DNA of 64,000 nt from Phytoactinopolyspora mesophila (GTDB lineage: Bacteria; Actinomycetota; Actinomycetes; Jiangellales; Jiangellaceae). Below, piece after piece: positions 51,986 through 59,578 of the stretch. The stretch covers positions 385,076 to 449,075 of the forward strand of contig NZ_WLZY01000002.1 of NCBI RefSeq assembly GCF_010122465.1. The letters run 5' to 3'. Numbering within the stretch: position 1 is the first letter of the stretch; each line of letters starts with the position of its first letter. The translations under genes were made by a program, and so were the position numbers. The notes beneath the pieces are model-generated. The model had not been told where the DNA came from, did not search any database, and saw nothing but the letters and a program-made list of their open reading frames with translations.

Positions 51986-52587
51986 TCATGGCTGTACGTC
52001 GCCGGGCTTGACCTCGTACAGGACGGCGTCGACCCGGCGAGGTCCTGTGCATGTTGGGCGGCGAGGTCCATGTCTTTGGGTGGTGCGTGACCGGAGGACT
52101 CGGGCGAGCATGCTCATGCCGCCCTTGAGTAGCCATTCGGATTGGTCGCCGTCGGCAAAGACACGCGAGAGGAATCGATCGAACCGGGCTTGCCGGATCT
52201 GCGCCAACGTGGCGGCGCTGGCGCCTGGGCCGGTCTGCCGTGCGGGCTTCTTGGCTGCCTCTTTGATCGCGTAGAGGTGTGTGACGAGGCGTTCGCGGGA
52301 GACCAGCTTGTCGGCCCGGACGGCATCGCGCACCGAGTCGGCCACCAGCGACATGTCCGTGCCGGTGTCGACGAGGTCGGCGATCGTCCGCTCGACTGTG
52401 AGTGTCGGCAGGCCGTTGACCGGCATGACCTCAGTAGGGGTGAGCTGTCGGATGCGAAGGCGCACGCCAGGCAGGCGGGTGCCCTTGCGTGCGGTGACGA
52501 TGAAGTCGAAGTCGTCGAGCAGGAAGTCCCCGATCTCGTGGATGGCGGCCGCGGTCTCCCCGGCACTGGCACCCGATAATTCCAGCG
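51986..52587 (-). pseudogene. AbiEi antitoxin / AbiEii toxin remnant
   Basis: The frame from about 52587 reads AAIHEIGDFLLDDFDFIVTA, RLPGVRLRIRQLTPTEV, LPTLTVERTIADLVDTGTDMSLVA, matching the C-terminal AbiEi antitoxin, and then runs into RFDRFLSRVFADGDQSEWLLKGGMSMLARVLRSRTT, the start of an AbiEii nucleotidyltransferase toxin. A frameshift near 52075 precedes DMDLAAQHAQDL. The antitoxin N-terminus and most of the toxin are missing. The last 12 codons (YEVKPGDVQP) match the end of the Xis-like gene at 55317, which shows a recombination joint. Confidence 0.65.
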
Positions 52588-52621
52588 ACGTCGGCGATCA
52601 CCCCCGGGATACTGGTCGCCC

Positions 52622-53368
52622 ATGGATGAGGTCAAAGTCGTCGTCGCCCATTCCGAGCGTGCGACGCTGCGCGTCGGTGACGTGTTCCTGAAGGTGGATG
52701 CCGATCAGGCACGCATCGACGTCGAGGTCGAGGCGATGGCCCTGGCGCCGGTCCCGACCCCGGAGGTCCTGTGGCGCAAGCCGTCCGTGCTCGCGATCGC
52801 CGCACTCCCGGGGACGGCGCTCGGCCGCCTCGGTGAGCCGTCGACCGCGTCCCCGGCGGCGTGGGCGGCAGCGGGTGCCGCCATCCGGAAGTTGCACGAG
52901 GCGCCGTTGCCGCCCTGGCCCGGCCGGCGCCGACGGGATCCCGACGAGTTGGCGGCGGAACTCGACGGCGAGTGCGAGTTGCTCGTGACGAACGGCATCC
53001 TGCCCGCCGACCTGGTCGCCCGCAACCGCCAGGTCGCCGAGGCTGCGATCCGGCCGTGGACTCCCGTTTTCACGCACGGCGACCTGCAGGTCGATCACGT
53101 CTTCGTCGACGGCGACGAGGTCACCGGCATCATCGACTGGTCCGAAGCGGGCCGGGGTGATGCCCTCTTCGACCTCGCCACCTTCACGCTCGGACACGAG
53201 GAGCACCTCGACGACGTCATCGCCGGTTATGGCACCGACGTCGAACTCGACGTGGTCCATGCGTGGTGGTCGTTGCGAAGCCTGCTGGGGGTTCGCTGGC
53301 TGGTCGAGCACGGCTTCGATGCGTTCGCGCCGGGCTGTGAGGTCGACGTGCTGAGATCCCGGATGTGA
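52622..53368 (+). CDS. Aminoglycoside phosphotransferase-family kinase
   Basis: A 248-residue APH-fold kinase. The catalytic loop is FTHGDLQVDHVFVDGD (near residue 156) where the usual Asn of HxDxxxxN is His; the metal-binding motif GIIDWSEAGRGDALFDLATF follows. Variants with HGDLxxxHV are common in actinobacterial APH-like proteins and may phosphorylate other small molecules. ATG at 52622 is used. It is a single gene between broken modules. Substrate unknown. Confidence 0.8.
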   Translation: MDEVKVVVAHSERATLRVGDVFLKVDADQARIDVEVEAMALAPVPTPEVLWRKPSVLAIAALPGTALGRLGEPSTASPAAWAAAGAAIRKLHEAPLPPWPGRRRRDPDELAAELDGECELLVTNGILPADLVARNRQVAEAAIRPWTPVFTHGDLQVDHVFVDGDEVTGIIDWSEAGRGDALFDLATFTLGHEEHLDDVIAGYGTDVELDVVHAWWSLRSLLGVRWLVEHGFDAFAPGCEVDVLRSRM

Positions 53369-53469
53369 GGCTGCGCGAGCCCGACTGCTACGAGTGCGTT
53401 CTGACGCAAGGAGCAGGCCCTCTCCTGGGGCGCATCACCTGCCCTTGCTCCCAACAGAGTGCGGTGCGG

Positions 53470-53660
53470 AGCCATCGCCAGCAGATGACCGCGCAGCCGA
53501 GGGTGACGACGCGTGGTGGATGTCGTCGCGGATCTCCCGGCGGATGCGCAGGCGGCGGAACCAGTGCAGCAGCGCGATCGCTCCTTCCACGACCCAGCGG
53601 TACACGCCCATGCCGGAGCCGTTCCCGATGCCGCGCCGGGCGCCAGAGGGCGGACGTTCG
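53470..53660 (-). pseudogene. IS5-family transposase C-terminal remnant
   Basis: The minus strand encodes GIGNGSGMGVYRWVVEGAIALLHWFRRLRIRREIRDDIHHA, the DDE C-terminal region of an IS5-type transposase with its YRWVVE motif. A one-base deletion after the HHA codons shifts the expected continuation (FVTLGCAVICWRWL) to another frame. N-terminal part absent. Confidence 0.75.
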
Positions 53661-53675
53661 CCGTCGCGGTTAGGA

Positions 53676-53708
53676 GTCAGGACTGTCTTGACGCCTAGAC
53701 TGATTTTT
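53676..53708 (+). promoter_or_regulatory. Operator-promoter of addiction module, copy 2
   Basis: GTCAGGACTGTCTTGAC (53676-53692) is an imperfect palindrome that matches the copy at 51291, followed by GCCTAGACTG. Placement just upstream of the antitoxin start fits an autoregulated operator. Confidence 0.5.
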
Positions 53709-53954
53709 GTGACTCGTCAGGCTGAGGACGTGCTTCAGGCGGCGCTGGCGCTGCCCGCACATGATCGTGCTGACGTTGCGGCCGAACTCTTGGCCAGCCT
53801 GCGTGATCGGCCGGGGGTTGATCAACGGGAGGTGGAAGAGGCCTGGGCGAGCGAGATCGGACGTCGCGGCCGGCGGGTGTTGGCTGGAGACTCCGTAGGT
53901 GAGGCTTGGGTAGATGTCCGTGCCCGGCTGGCTGATCGACTCGCCCAGCGTTGA
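53709..53954 (+). CDS. Addiction-module component protein (antitoxin)
   Basis: An 81-residue protein: VLQAALALPAHDRADVAAELLASLRDRP, then WASEIGRRGRRVLAGDSVGEAWVDVRARL. This is the TIGR02574-type addiction-module component, an antitoxin of ParE/RelE-like toxins. GTG at 53709 follows the operator directly. The stop (TGA) overlaps a TTG that starts a toxin remnant, so only the antitoxin seems intact. Confidence 0.75.
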   Translation: MTRQAEDVLQAALALPAHDRADVAAELLASLRDRPGVDQREVEEAWASEIGRRGRRVLAGDSVGEAWVDVRARLADRLAQR

Positions 53955-54270
53955 ACCATCACATTCGGATCGAGCCCGAGGCATCGGCGGGCCGCAAGCG
54001 CCGTCATTCGCTGGCTAGCACGTCTGGGTTTGGCGTCTCCCGACCTCGTCCTGTGGCAGCCGCACCGAGAGCACGGTGCCCCGCCCCGGAAGGGTCGGCG
54101 TGACGCCAGGGGGTGGTCCGTCGTCACGTGTTGCCTCGGAGGCCTCGGTATCGACGATGTGTTCTCTCATCGCTTCCTCCCGTATCTGGTTCCTGCCTCG
54201 TATGTCGCAACGTCTTTGTCGTTGGCCCGCCACGCGCCCCACAGGTGCCCGTCGTCGACCACCGTGATGA
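53951..54270 (+). pseudogene. Decayed RelE/ParE-type toxin
   Basis: TTG at 53951 opens LNHHIRIEPEASA, the usual ParE/RelE beginning, then a frameshift leads to ASAVIRW. Downstream, short pieces such as RFLPYLV and NVFVVG occur in different frames at the places where the toxin's RFPYxV and VxVxALAH strands would be. Several indels have destroyed the frame. Confidence 0.5.
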
Positions 54271-54519
54271 CGGTGATGATGAACCCGGCGGTGGGGGAGT
54301 AGCCGATGGTGCGGACGCTGTTCGCCGACCAAGGCAGTGGGAGCTAGAGAGACCGCCCAGGTGGTTCGGGCTCGGCCACATCGTGGCTAACCGGGGCGGG
54401 GCTGCCGAGTCTGCGTCGCCGAGCGTCCAACGACCGATCAGGCGCGGAGTCTGGCGAGGATCTTTCCGGGTTCGGCTCTCCAAGCCCCGGCGTGTGGGAG
54501 TCAAGGAGATTGACGGCCC

Positions 54520-54873
54520 AGTCAGCTGCACGGGCGGGTGCGCCCGCCAGTTGATACCGAAGTCGACCTCCAACTCCGCACCGTCGGCGTCCATCACGTG
54601 CAGACGCGCGAAGAACGGAAAACTGCGGGTACGCGTCACCTGGTAACCGTGGTTGCGCAACGCGGTCTCACCGCGTGCGAGCGAATCTTGGAACTGCTCG
54701 GGACTAAGCGTGGGCCCTGCGAACAGATCCACGTCATGGGTCGGGCGGTCAGTCAACCCGTGCTCGCGAATCGCGCTGGCTCCAGCCAGCGCAAACCCAG
54801 CATCGCCCACCACGTCCAGCAGCAGATGGGCAACGTGACGTTGCTGCTCCGCTCCGCTCGTACCCACGAACAC
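54520..54873 (-). pseudogene. AbiEii-like nucleotidyltransferase toxin, truncated
   Basis: The first 118 residues (HLLLDVVGDAGFALAGASAIREHGLTDRPTHDVDLFAG...LHVMDADGAELEVDFGINW) match a nucleotidyltransferase with GASAI and DVDLF as catalytic loop. After about 54520 similarity is lost in all frames, although the open frame continues to 54124 with Pro/Ser/Arg-rich sequence. The C-terminal helical domain is missing, so it is probably inactive. It follows the gene at 54878 by four bases. Confidence 0.6.
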
Positions 54874-54877
54874 CGCC

Positions 54878-55192
54878 CTAAGCAGCGGCGAGCTCGGGGA
54901 AGGTATCCTCCCATGTCTTGCGGCATCGCTCCGGAAGAACCAGGCGCCGCCATTCCCGCCGCAACACGGCTTGGTTCAGCAGTGCCTCCTGCATCTGTGG
55001 AGTGCCTTCGCGCACGATCGCCCGATACGCGACGCGCCGCTGGGCCACGTCGTCGAGATCGAATGATCGCCGTGGCCCCCAATGCACCGTGACCGGCACC
55101 GTCAGCAGCCCGTGAGCGGGACCGCGCAGCGCAGACAGCGACGATGGCACCTCATACGGCACCACATCACCGAACAGCACCTTGCAGCCCAT
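54878..55192 (-). CDS. Probable partner (antitoxin) of the nucleotidyltransferase
   Basis: A 104-residue protein (MGCKVLFGDVVPYEVPSSLSALRGPAHGLLTVPVTVHWGP...REGTPQMQEALLNQAVLRREWRRLVLP). As I recall, similar proteins sit just upstream of AbiEii-like nucleotidyltransferase genes in actinobacteria, the antitoxin position. ATG at 55192 or 55207 may be used; the former starts at the conserved part. It appears intact while its partner is truncated. Confidence 0.6.
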   Translation of the reverse strand: MGCKVLFGDVVPYEVPSSLSALRGPAHGLLTVPVTVHWGPRRSFDLDDVAQRRVAYRAIVREGTPQMQEALLNQAVLRREWRRLVLPERCRKTWEDTFPELAAA

Positions 55193-55316
55193 CCTGCTCA
55201 CCTCCACACCGCCATTCCCGGGCTTTCTCCAGTCTACGGAGCCGTCCCACTAACCTACGCCGTTAACATCAACGTCGACGGAATCGAATCATTCCCAACA
55301 CCTGATGCTTGGACGA

Positions 55317-55541
55317 CTACGGCTGCACGTCTCCAGGCTTGACCTCGTACAGCATGTCGTCGAGATCAGTTCTGGTTACCCGGATCATGCCTCGGCGCCG
55401 TATCCGGTAGGCCTTGAGGTGACCGGCATGGATCATCCGGCGAATGGTGCGCTTACTCACGCCCAAGTACTCCGCGGCAGCGGTCACGCTCAACAGTTCA
55501 CGGACCGGGGCACGTCGTGTGCGAGTCTTCGTCACGGTCAC
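55317..55541 (-). CDS. Excisionase-family helix-turn-helix protein
   Basis: A 74-residue MerR/Xis-type protein: LLSVTAAAEYLGVSKRTIRRMIHAGHLKAYRIRRRGMIRVTRTDLDDML. These act as excisionases or as antitoxins of PIN toxins. GTG at 55541 has GAGG five bases upstream. The ending YEVKPGDVQP is duplicated at 51986. It lies downstream of a PIN fragment on the same strand. Confidence 0.75.
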   Translation of the reverse strand: MTVTKTRTRRAPVRELLSVTAAAEYLGVSKRTIRRMIHAGHLKAYRIRRRGMIRVTRTDLDDMLYEVKPGDVQP

Positions 55542-55639
55542 AACACCTCACCACCCTGCACAGGATTCGAAGGTTGGCTTCGCGGCTCGGAGACGTTCGT
55601 CTACTCGTCGTCCGGGACGGGTGTCCTGAGCTTCGGGAG

Positions 55640-55845
55640 CTTAGATCCGGGCTAAGCCGGGTCAGTCGCTTCTCACCCCACCCAGCAAGTTTGGCACCGA
55701 AACGTAGCTCAGCCATCGTGATGAACGAGATGATCCGAGCGCGACCTTCGACCAACGGCTTATAACCAGACGCAAGAGGCCGGTCGATGCGGGTAAGGCG
55801 TGCTCCGAAGACGCCGGTATCGATGACTACCCACCGACGTGCCAC
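55640..55845 (-). pseudogene. PIN-domain toxin N-terminal fragment
   Basis: The frame starting at GTG 55845 reads ARRWVVIDTGVFGARL (first acidic PIN residue), GRARIISFITMAELRFGAKLAGWG (second) and breaks at about 55640. The C-terminal acidic residues cannot be found in frame. It is therefore a dead VapC-type toxin. Confidence 0.65.
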
Positions 55846-55894
55846 GAAGTCGTCCGGACGTTTGCTGAGATGAATGCGGCGACGTGGCGGATAT

Positions 55895-55912
55895 TGTGCT
55901 ACAAATAGCACA
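55895..55912. promoter_or_regulatory. Palindromic operator before Phd-VapC
   Basis: TGTGCTA-CAAA-TAGCACA is a perfect seven-base inverted repeat ending on the first base of the antitoxin ATG. Antitoxin-toxin complexes commonly bind such sites to repress their own operon. Confidence 0.6.
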
Positions 55913-56187
55913 TGACATCGGTTGGTGTGCGTGAGCTGCGACAGCGAGCCAGTGAGCTACTGCGCCTGGTCGGAGAAGGGGAGACGGTCGAGATCACTGA
56001 TCGTGGCCGTCCTGTGGCGTTGCTGACTCCCATGCCACAAGGGAGTCCGCTGGAGCGGATGCATGCCGCCGGCGAGATCGAGCCCGCAACCGAAGACTTT
56101 GACGATTTGCCCGAACCCATGGTTGTGCCTGCAGGTGTTGAGTCCGCCTCGCAAGCTCTTGCGCGGTTGCGTCGCGATGAGCGCTGA
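55912..56187 (+). CDS. Phd/YefM-type antitoxin
   Basis: A 91-residue protein: VGVRELRQRASELLRLVGEGETVEITDRGRPVALLTPMP is the Phd DNA-binding fold, and the acidic C-terminus (ATEDFDDLPEPMVVPAGVESASQALARLR) should wrap the toxin. Start ATG at 55912. The stop overlaps the VapC ATG (TGATG), the standard layout. Confidence 0.88.
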   Translation: MTSVGVRELRQRASELLRLVGEGETVEITDRGRPVALLTPMPQGSPLERMHAAGEIEPATEDFDDLPEPMVVPAGVESASQALARLRRDER

Positions 56188-56579
56188 TGGCTGCGATTTA
56201 TCTGGACTCGTCTGCCATCATCAAGCTTGTGGTGCGGGAGTCTGAGTCTGCGGCGCTGCGGCAGTACTTGCGTCGACGTCGTCCGCTGGTCTCCAGCGCA
56301 TTGGCCCGCACCGAGGTGGTGCGGGCGTTGCTGCCCGCTGGGGAGAAGGCGGTGGCAGCTGGGCGTAAGGTGCTGAGGCGGATCGATGTCGTCCGTATCA
56401 GCAACGGGATCCTCGATGATGCGGCGACGTTGCGGCCAGACGAGGTGCGATCTCTCGACGCGATTCATTTGGCCACGGCTTTCCGGCTGGGCGAGGACCT
56501 CGGCGCGCTCGTCACATACGACGAGCGTATGGCCGAGGCGGCCAAGCAGTCCGGCCATCGCGTCGTCATGCCACGCTAG
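56187..56579 (+). CDS. VapC-type PIN-domain toxin
   Basis: A 130-residue PIN ribonuclease. Acidic residues are in place: IYLDSSAIIKLV (first), ARTEVVRAL (second), SLDAIHLATA (third) and VTYDERMAEAA (fourth). It should cleave tRNA or rRNA when freed from the Phd antitoxin. Complete and coupled to the antitoxin, this is the only fully intact toxin-antitoxin pair in the 51-57 kb zone. Confidence 0.9.
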   Translation: MAAIYLDSSAIIKLVVRESESAALRQYLRRRRPLVSSALARTEVVRALLPAGEKAVAAGRKVLRRIDVVRISNGILDDAATLRPDEVRSLDAIHLATAFRLGEDLGALVTYDERMAEAAKQSGHRVVMPR

Positions 56580-56728
56580 GTAACGTCGGCTTGGATTCAA
56601 AGAACAAGACTTCTCGCTTGGCCGAGTCGCGCGCCGCGCCTACCAGGCCCCGGCGCTCATGGTCACCGAGTCGGTCTTGCTCATGGCTGACATCCTCACG
56701 GGGCTGCCGGGCATGATTCGATAGAGGC

Positions 56729-57187
56729 ATGTCCATCAACGACGACGTCCCGCGGGTCGCATCCGCCAGCCGAGAGATCGCCGCCGACGCCGGGCGTATC
56801 TTCGAGCTCATCGTAGATCCGAAGCAGCAGCCTCGCTGGGACGGTAACGACAACCTCGCCGAAGCGTCGGCCGGTCAGCGAATCCGCGCCGTTGGTGATG
56901 TGTTCACGATGACGCTCACCATAGGCAGCGTTCGTGAGAACCATGTAGTCGAGTTCGAGGAGGGCCGCCTCGTCGCGTGGAGACCTTCAGAGCCGGGGAA
57001 GCCCACGCCGGGACACCTCTGGCGATGGGAGCTCGAGCCGATCGACTCGTCGCGCACGCGCGTCACGCACACGTATGACTGGTCGGAGCTGACCGATGAG
57101 AATCGGCTAGGGCGCGCCCGCGCGACCACAGCTGACAAGCTTCAGGCATCACTTGAGCGACTCGCCGCGCTAGCAGAGCGGGAATGA
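56729..57187 (+). CDS. SRPBCC-family protein
   Basis: A 152-residue START/Bet v1-like protein: ASREIAADAGRIFELIVDPKQQPRWDG, then WRWELEPIDSSRTRVTHTYDW. These bind lipids or aromatic ligands; individual roles vary. ATG at 56729 is the first start after a purine-rich region. Stand-alone gene with ordinary chromosomal character. Confidence 0.85.
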   Translation: MSINDDVPRVASASREIAADAGRIFELIVDPKQQPRWDGNDNLAEASAGQRIRAVGDVFTMTLTIGSVRENHVVEFEEGRLVAWRPSEPGKPTPGHLWRWELEPIDSSRTRVTHTYDWSELTDENRLGRARATTADKLQASLERLAALAERE

Positions 57188-57303
57188 TCCGGACCGGGTC
57201 TCGCGCCTGTGCCGGTGGCTCACGGACCGGAGCGGGCTCCTTGCGATCTCTGTGAAGTCCGTACCGAAGGTCGCTGTCGAGCGTCGTCCTAGGCCTGGCT
57301 GGC

Positions 57304-58074
57304 TCAGCGCGTCAACCGGTCAGGATCGCCCTGTCCGCTACGGCGCACCAGCCACGCCTCGGTGATGTGGGTGAACATCGCGTCCGCGGCGCCATCGGGG
57401 TCGTGTGCCGCGATGCGCTCGTAAATACGGCGGTGGCCTTGGTTCGACGCCACACAAAGGGCCGGCTCGGTCCGGCCCACGTAGCGCGCGGTGTTGATGG
57501 CTTGCTTCTCCAGAGCGCGCACGACTGCACGGGCCAGACGGTTGCCAGACGCCTGCATGACAGTGTCGTGGAAGGCTCGGTCGTGCTCTTCGTAAACCAC
57601 GGGGTCGCCGACGAGTTCGTCCATCCGCTCGACCAGAGCACGCAACTGTTCGACGGCGTCCGGGGTGGCCAGCCGTGCCGCGACGTGCGCCATATCGGAT
57701 TCGAGCAAGCGGCGCGTGACCACGAGGTCGTCGAGGATCGCGAGGCTCTCGTCCTCCGAGATGGTCGCGGCGAGGACGAGTTCGTCCAGCATGTTCCAGG
57801 ACGTCGGCTGCTGGACCATGGTGCCAGCTCCCTGGCGGATCTTCACCAGACCCTTCTCCTGGAGAATCTTCACGGCCTCGCGAACGACGGTTCGGCTGAC
57901 CGAGAACGCCTCGCACAGCGCGGGCTCCGGTGGTAGCAACTCTCCAGGCGGAAGCTGGCCACGGACGATCCGTTGCACCAGTTCAGCGGTGACGGCTTTG
58001 GCCAGGTTGGTCGGCCGCTGGGCCCAAGCAGGTGGCGCCTGAGTGCTGGCGGCCGGCAATTGCGATGCGGTCAT
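57304..58074 (-). CDS. FadR/GntR-family transcriptional regulator
   Basis: A 256-residue regulator. The N-terminal winged helix reads QRIVRGQLPPGELLPPEPALCEAFSVSRTVVREAVKILQEKGLV, and the C-terminal FCD domain has LLESDMAHVAARLATPDAVEQL, HDRAFHDTVMQASGN and NQGHRRIYERIAAHD with the His residues that hold a metal. It should sense a sugar-acid or related ligand. It is divergent from the ABC importer gene, with operator half-sites between. Confidence 0.92.
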   Translation of the reverse strand: MTASQLPAASTQAPPAWAQRPTNLAKAVTAELVQRIVRGQLPPGELLPPEPALCEAFSVSRTVVREAVKILQEKGLVKIRQGAGTMVQQPTSWNMLDELVLAATISEDESLAILDDLVVTRRLLESDMAHVAARLATPDAVEQLRALVERMDELVGDPVVYEEHDRAFHDTVMQASGNRLARAVVRALEKQAINTARYVGRTEPALCVASNQGHRRIYERIAAHDPDGAADAMFTHITEAWLVRRSGQGDPDRLTR

Positions 58075-58127
58075 GTTCCCTCCGGTGGCGCCGCGCGGGG
58101 AGGCGGAGCCACAGACTGGCGTGATTA

Positions 58128-58155
58128 TACGTCACTCTATTGACGTAAGACGTCA
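58128..58155. promoter_or_regulatory. GntR/FCD operator array
   Basis: Three half-sites: TACGTCA (58128-58134), TGACGTA (58141-58147) and ACGTCA (58150-58155). The first two form an inverted repeat with six bases between; the second and third form TGACGT-AAG-ACGTCA. The layout and its position between regulator and importer point to binding by the GntR protein. Confidence 0.6.
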
Positions 58156-58221
58156 TACGAGTTACGTTTGCGCCCAACGTTCCGATAGTCGTTCGTCTGG
58201 ACCTCCGGGAAGTGAGCAGCG

Positions 58222-59574
58222 ATGAAGCAGCGAGCATTGTGGTCCGCCGTTGTGGTAGCCGGCCTGGCGCTTGCCGGGTGTGGTAGCGCCACGGGATCCG
58301 CCGCCGACGATGCGGAAGGCAGCGATGCGCAAGGCAACGGCGCGGAAGGCGGCGATGCCGAAGGCGGCGATGCCGAAGGCGGCGATGCGGAAGGCGGCGA
58401 TGCCGAAGGCCGGCTTGTGGTCTGGGACTGGAAGTCAGCGGACGAATCCGCTGCGGCCTACATCGAACGGGCCAGGGCCGACTTCGCCGAGAAGCATCCG
58501 AACGTCGAGGTGGAGTTCGTGGCTCAGCCGTTCGACCAGTACTACACCCTGCTGGGTGGGGCAATTCAGGCCGGCGCAGGACCCGACGTCATCCTCTTCA
58601 ACGGGGGCGGTCAGATCCGCGACCGGGCAGACTCGCTTGTCCCACTCGACGACTATCTCGCCGAGGATCAAGACCGCCTAGCGGGCTGGGATGCGTTCGC
58701 CAGAGACGGCCAGATCTATGCCGCGCCGGTGACGCTGCAGGGCCACCCGATCTACTACAACCGGGAACTCTACGAAGAGGCAGGCCTCGATCCGGACAAC
58801 CCGGCGACCACATGGGACGAGTTCGTCAGCAATTGCGACTCGATCACCGACGCGACCGGCGCCCACTGCTTCGCTCTGGGCAACCAAGAGGGCATCGGCA
58901 TCGAGTTCTTCCTTTCCGCAATGGGCTCCGCCGTGCTCACTTCGCAGGAGTACGACGACTGGATCGCCGGGGACCGGGACTGGAACTCTCCCGGAGTCAG
59001 GCGGATCTTCGAGCTGTGGACTGAAGCCAACGACGCCGGCCTGAACAACGAAGCACCCAACTCGACGGCGATGTTCAACGATTCCTTCGCCATCTTCCAG
59101 TCCGGAGAAGCCTCACACGTGATCGGGCTGATGTCGGACATCGGTCATTGGAAGGACTTCAGCGAGTTCCTCGGCGCGGAGAACGTCGGTGTGATGCAGG
59201 CCCCGCTCGTCGAGCAGGATGCGGTGCCGAACCTTCCGTACGACGGCGGCATCGGGTATGCGGTCGCCGAGTGGACCAGCGATCCGGAGCTGGCCGCGGA
59301 CCTAGTCCGATCGTTGACCTCTACTGCGGCGCTGGAGGCGTTCTTCGACGACGCAGGCGCGATCGCGGCGGACACCACCATCGACGCATCAGGCGCCGGC
59401 CCGTCGGTGGCCGCCATCGTCGCTGAGCTGGAGACCGGCGAGCCCGCACTGCACGTCGCGTTGTCGTCGGAGACGCTGGAGCTGATGGGGCGGCTGTCGC
59501 AGCAACTGCTGAGCGGATCGGCCACCGTTGACGAGGCGATGGAGCAGCTGGCCGCCAGCGACCAGGCGAGCTGA
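58222..59574 (+). CDS. Carbohydrate ABC transporter substrate-binding lipoprotein
   Basis: A 450-residue lipoprotein. The signal ends LALAGC, then comes a low-complexity linker of repeated EGGDA units, and the periplasmic-binding fold starts at RLVVWDWKSADESAAAYIERARADFAEKHPNVEVEF, with GPDVILFNGG, TLQGHPIYYNRELYEEAGLD and PATTWDEFVSNC, all typical of family 1 sugar-binding proteins. The substrate is not evident. ATG at 58222 is the first after the operator array. First gene of the importer operon. Confidence 0.92.
   Translation: MKQRALWSAVVVAGLALAGCGSATGSAADDAEGSDAQGNGAEGGDAEGGDAEGGDAEGGDAEGRLVVWDWKSADESAAAYIERARADFAEKHPNVEVEFVAQPFDQYYTLLGGAIQAGAGPDVILFNGGGQIRDRADSLVPLDDYLAEDQDRLAGWDAFARDGQIYAAPVTLQGHPIYYNRELYEEAGLDPDNPATTWDEFVSNCDSITDATGAHCFALGNQEGIGIEFFLSAMGSAVLTSQEYDDWIAGDRDWNSPGVRRIFELWTEANDAGLNNEAPNSTAMFNDSFAIFQSGEASHVIGLMSDIGHWKDFSEFLGAENVGVMQAPLVEQDAVPNLPYDGGIGYAVAEWTSDPELAADLVRSLTSTAALEAFFDDAGAIAADTTIDASGAGPSVAAIVAELETGEPALHVALSSETLELMGRLSQQLLSGSATVDEAMEQLAASDQAS
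58318..58407 (+). repeat. 15-bp tandem repeat in the lipoprotein linker
   Basis: GGCGGCGATGCCGAA occurs three times exactly and once with one change between 58348 and 58407, preceded by two degenerate units from 58318. It encodes GGDAE repeats in the linker between lipid anchor and binding domain, so copy-number change would alter linker length without a frameshift. Confidence 0.8.
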
Positions 59575-59578
59575 CAGC

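Noticed and set aside
51362-53368. Reading the nucleotidyltransferase and phosphotransferase genes as an antibiotic-resistance cassette
   Set aside because: Both belong to broad families with many non-resistance members; the kinase has an altered catalytic loop, and no integron or known resistance-gene context is present.
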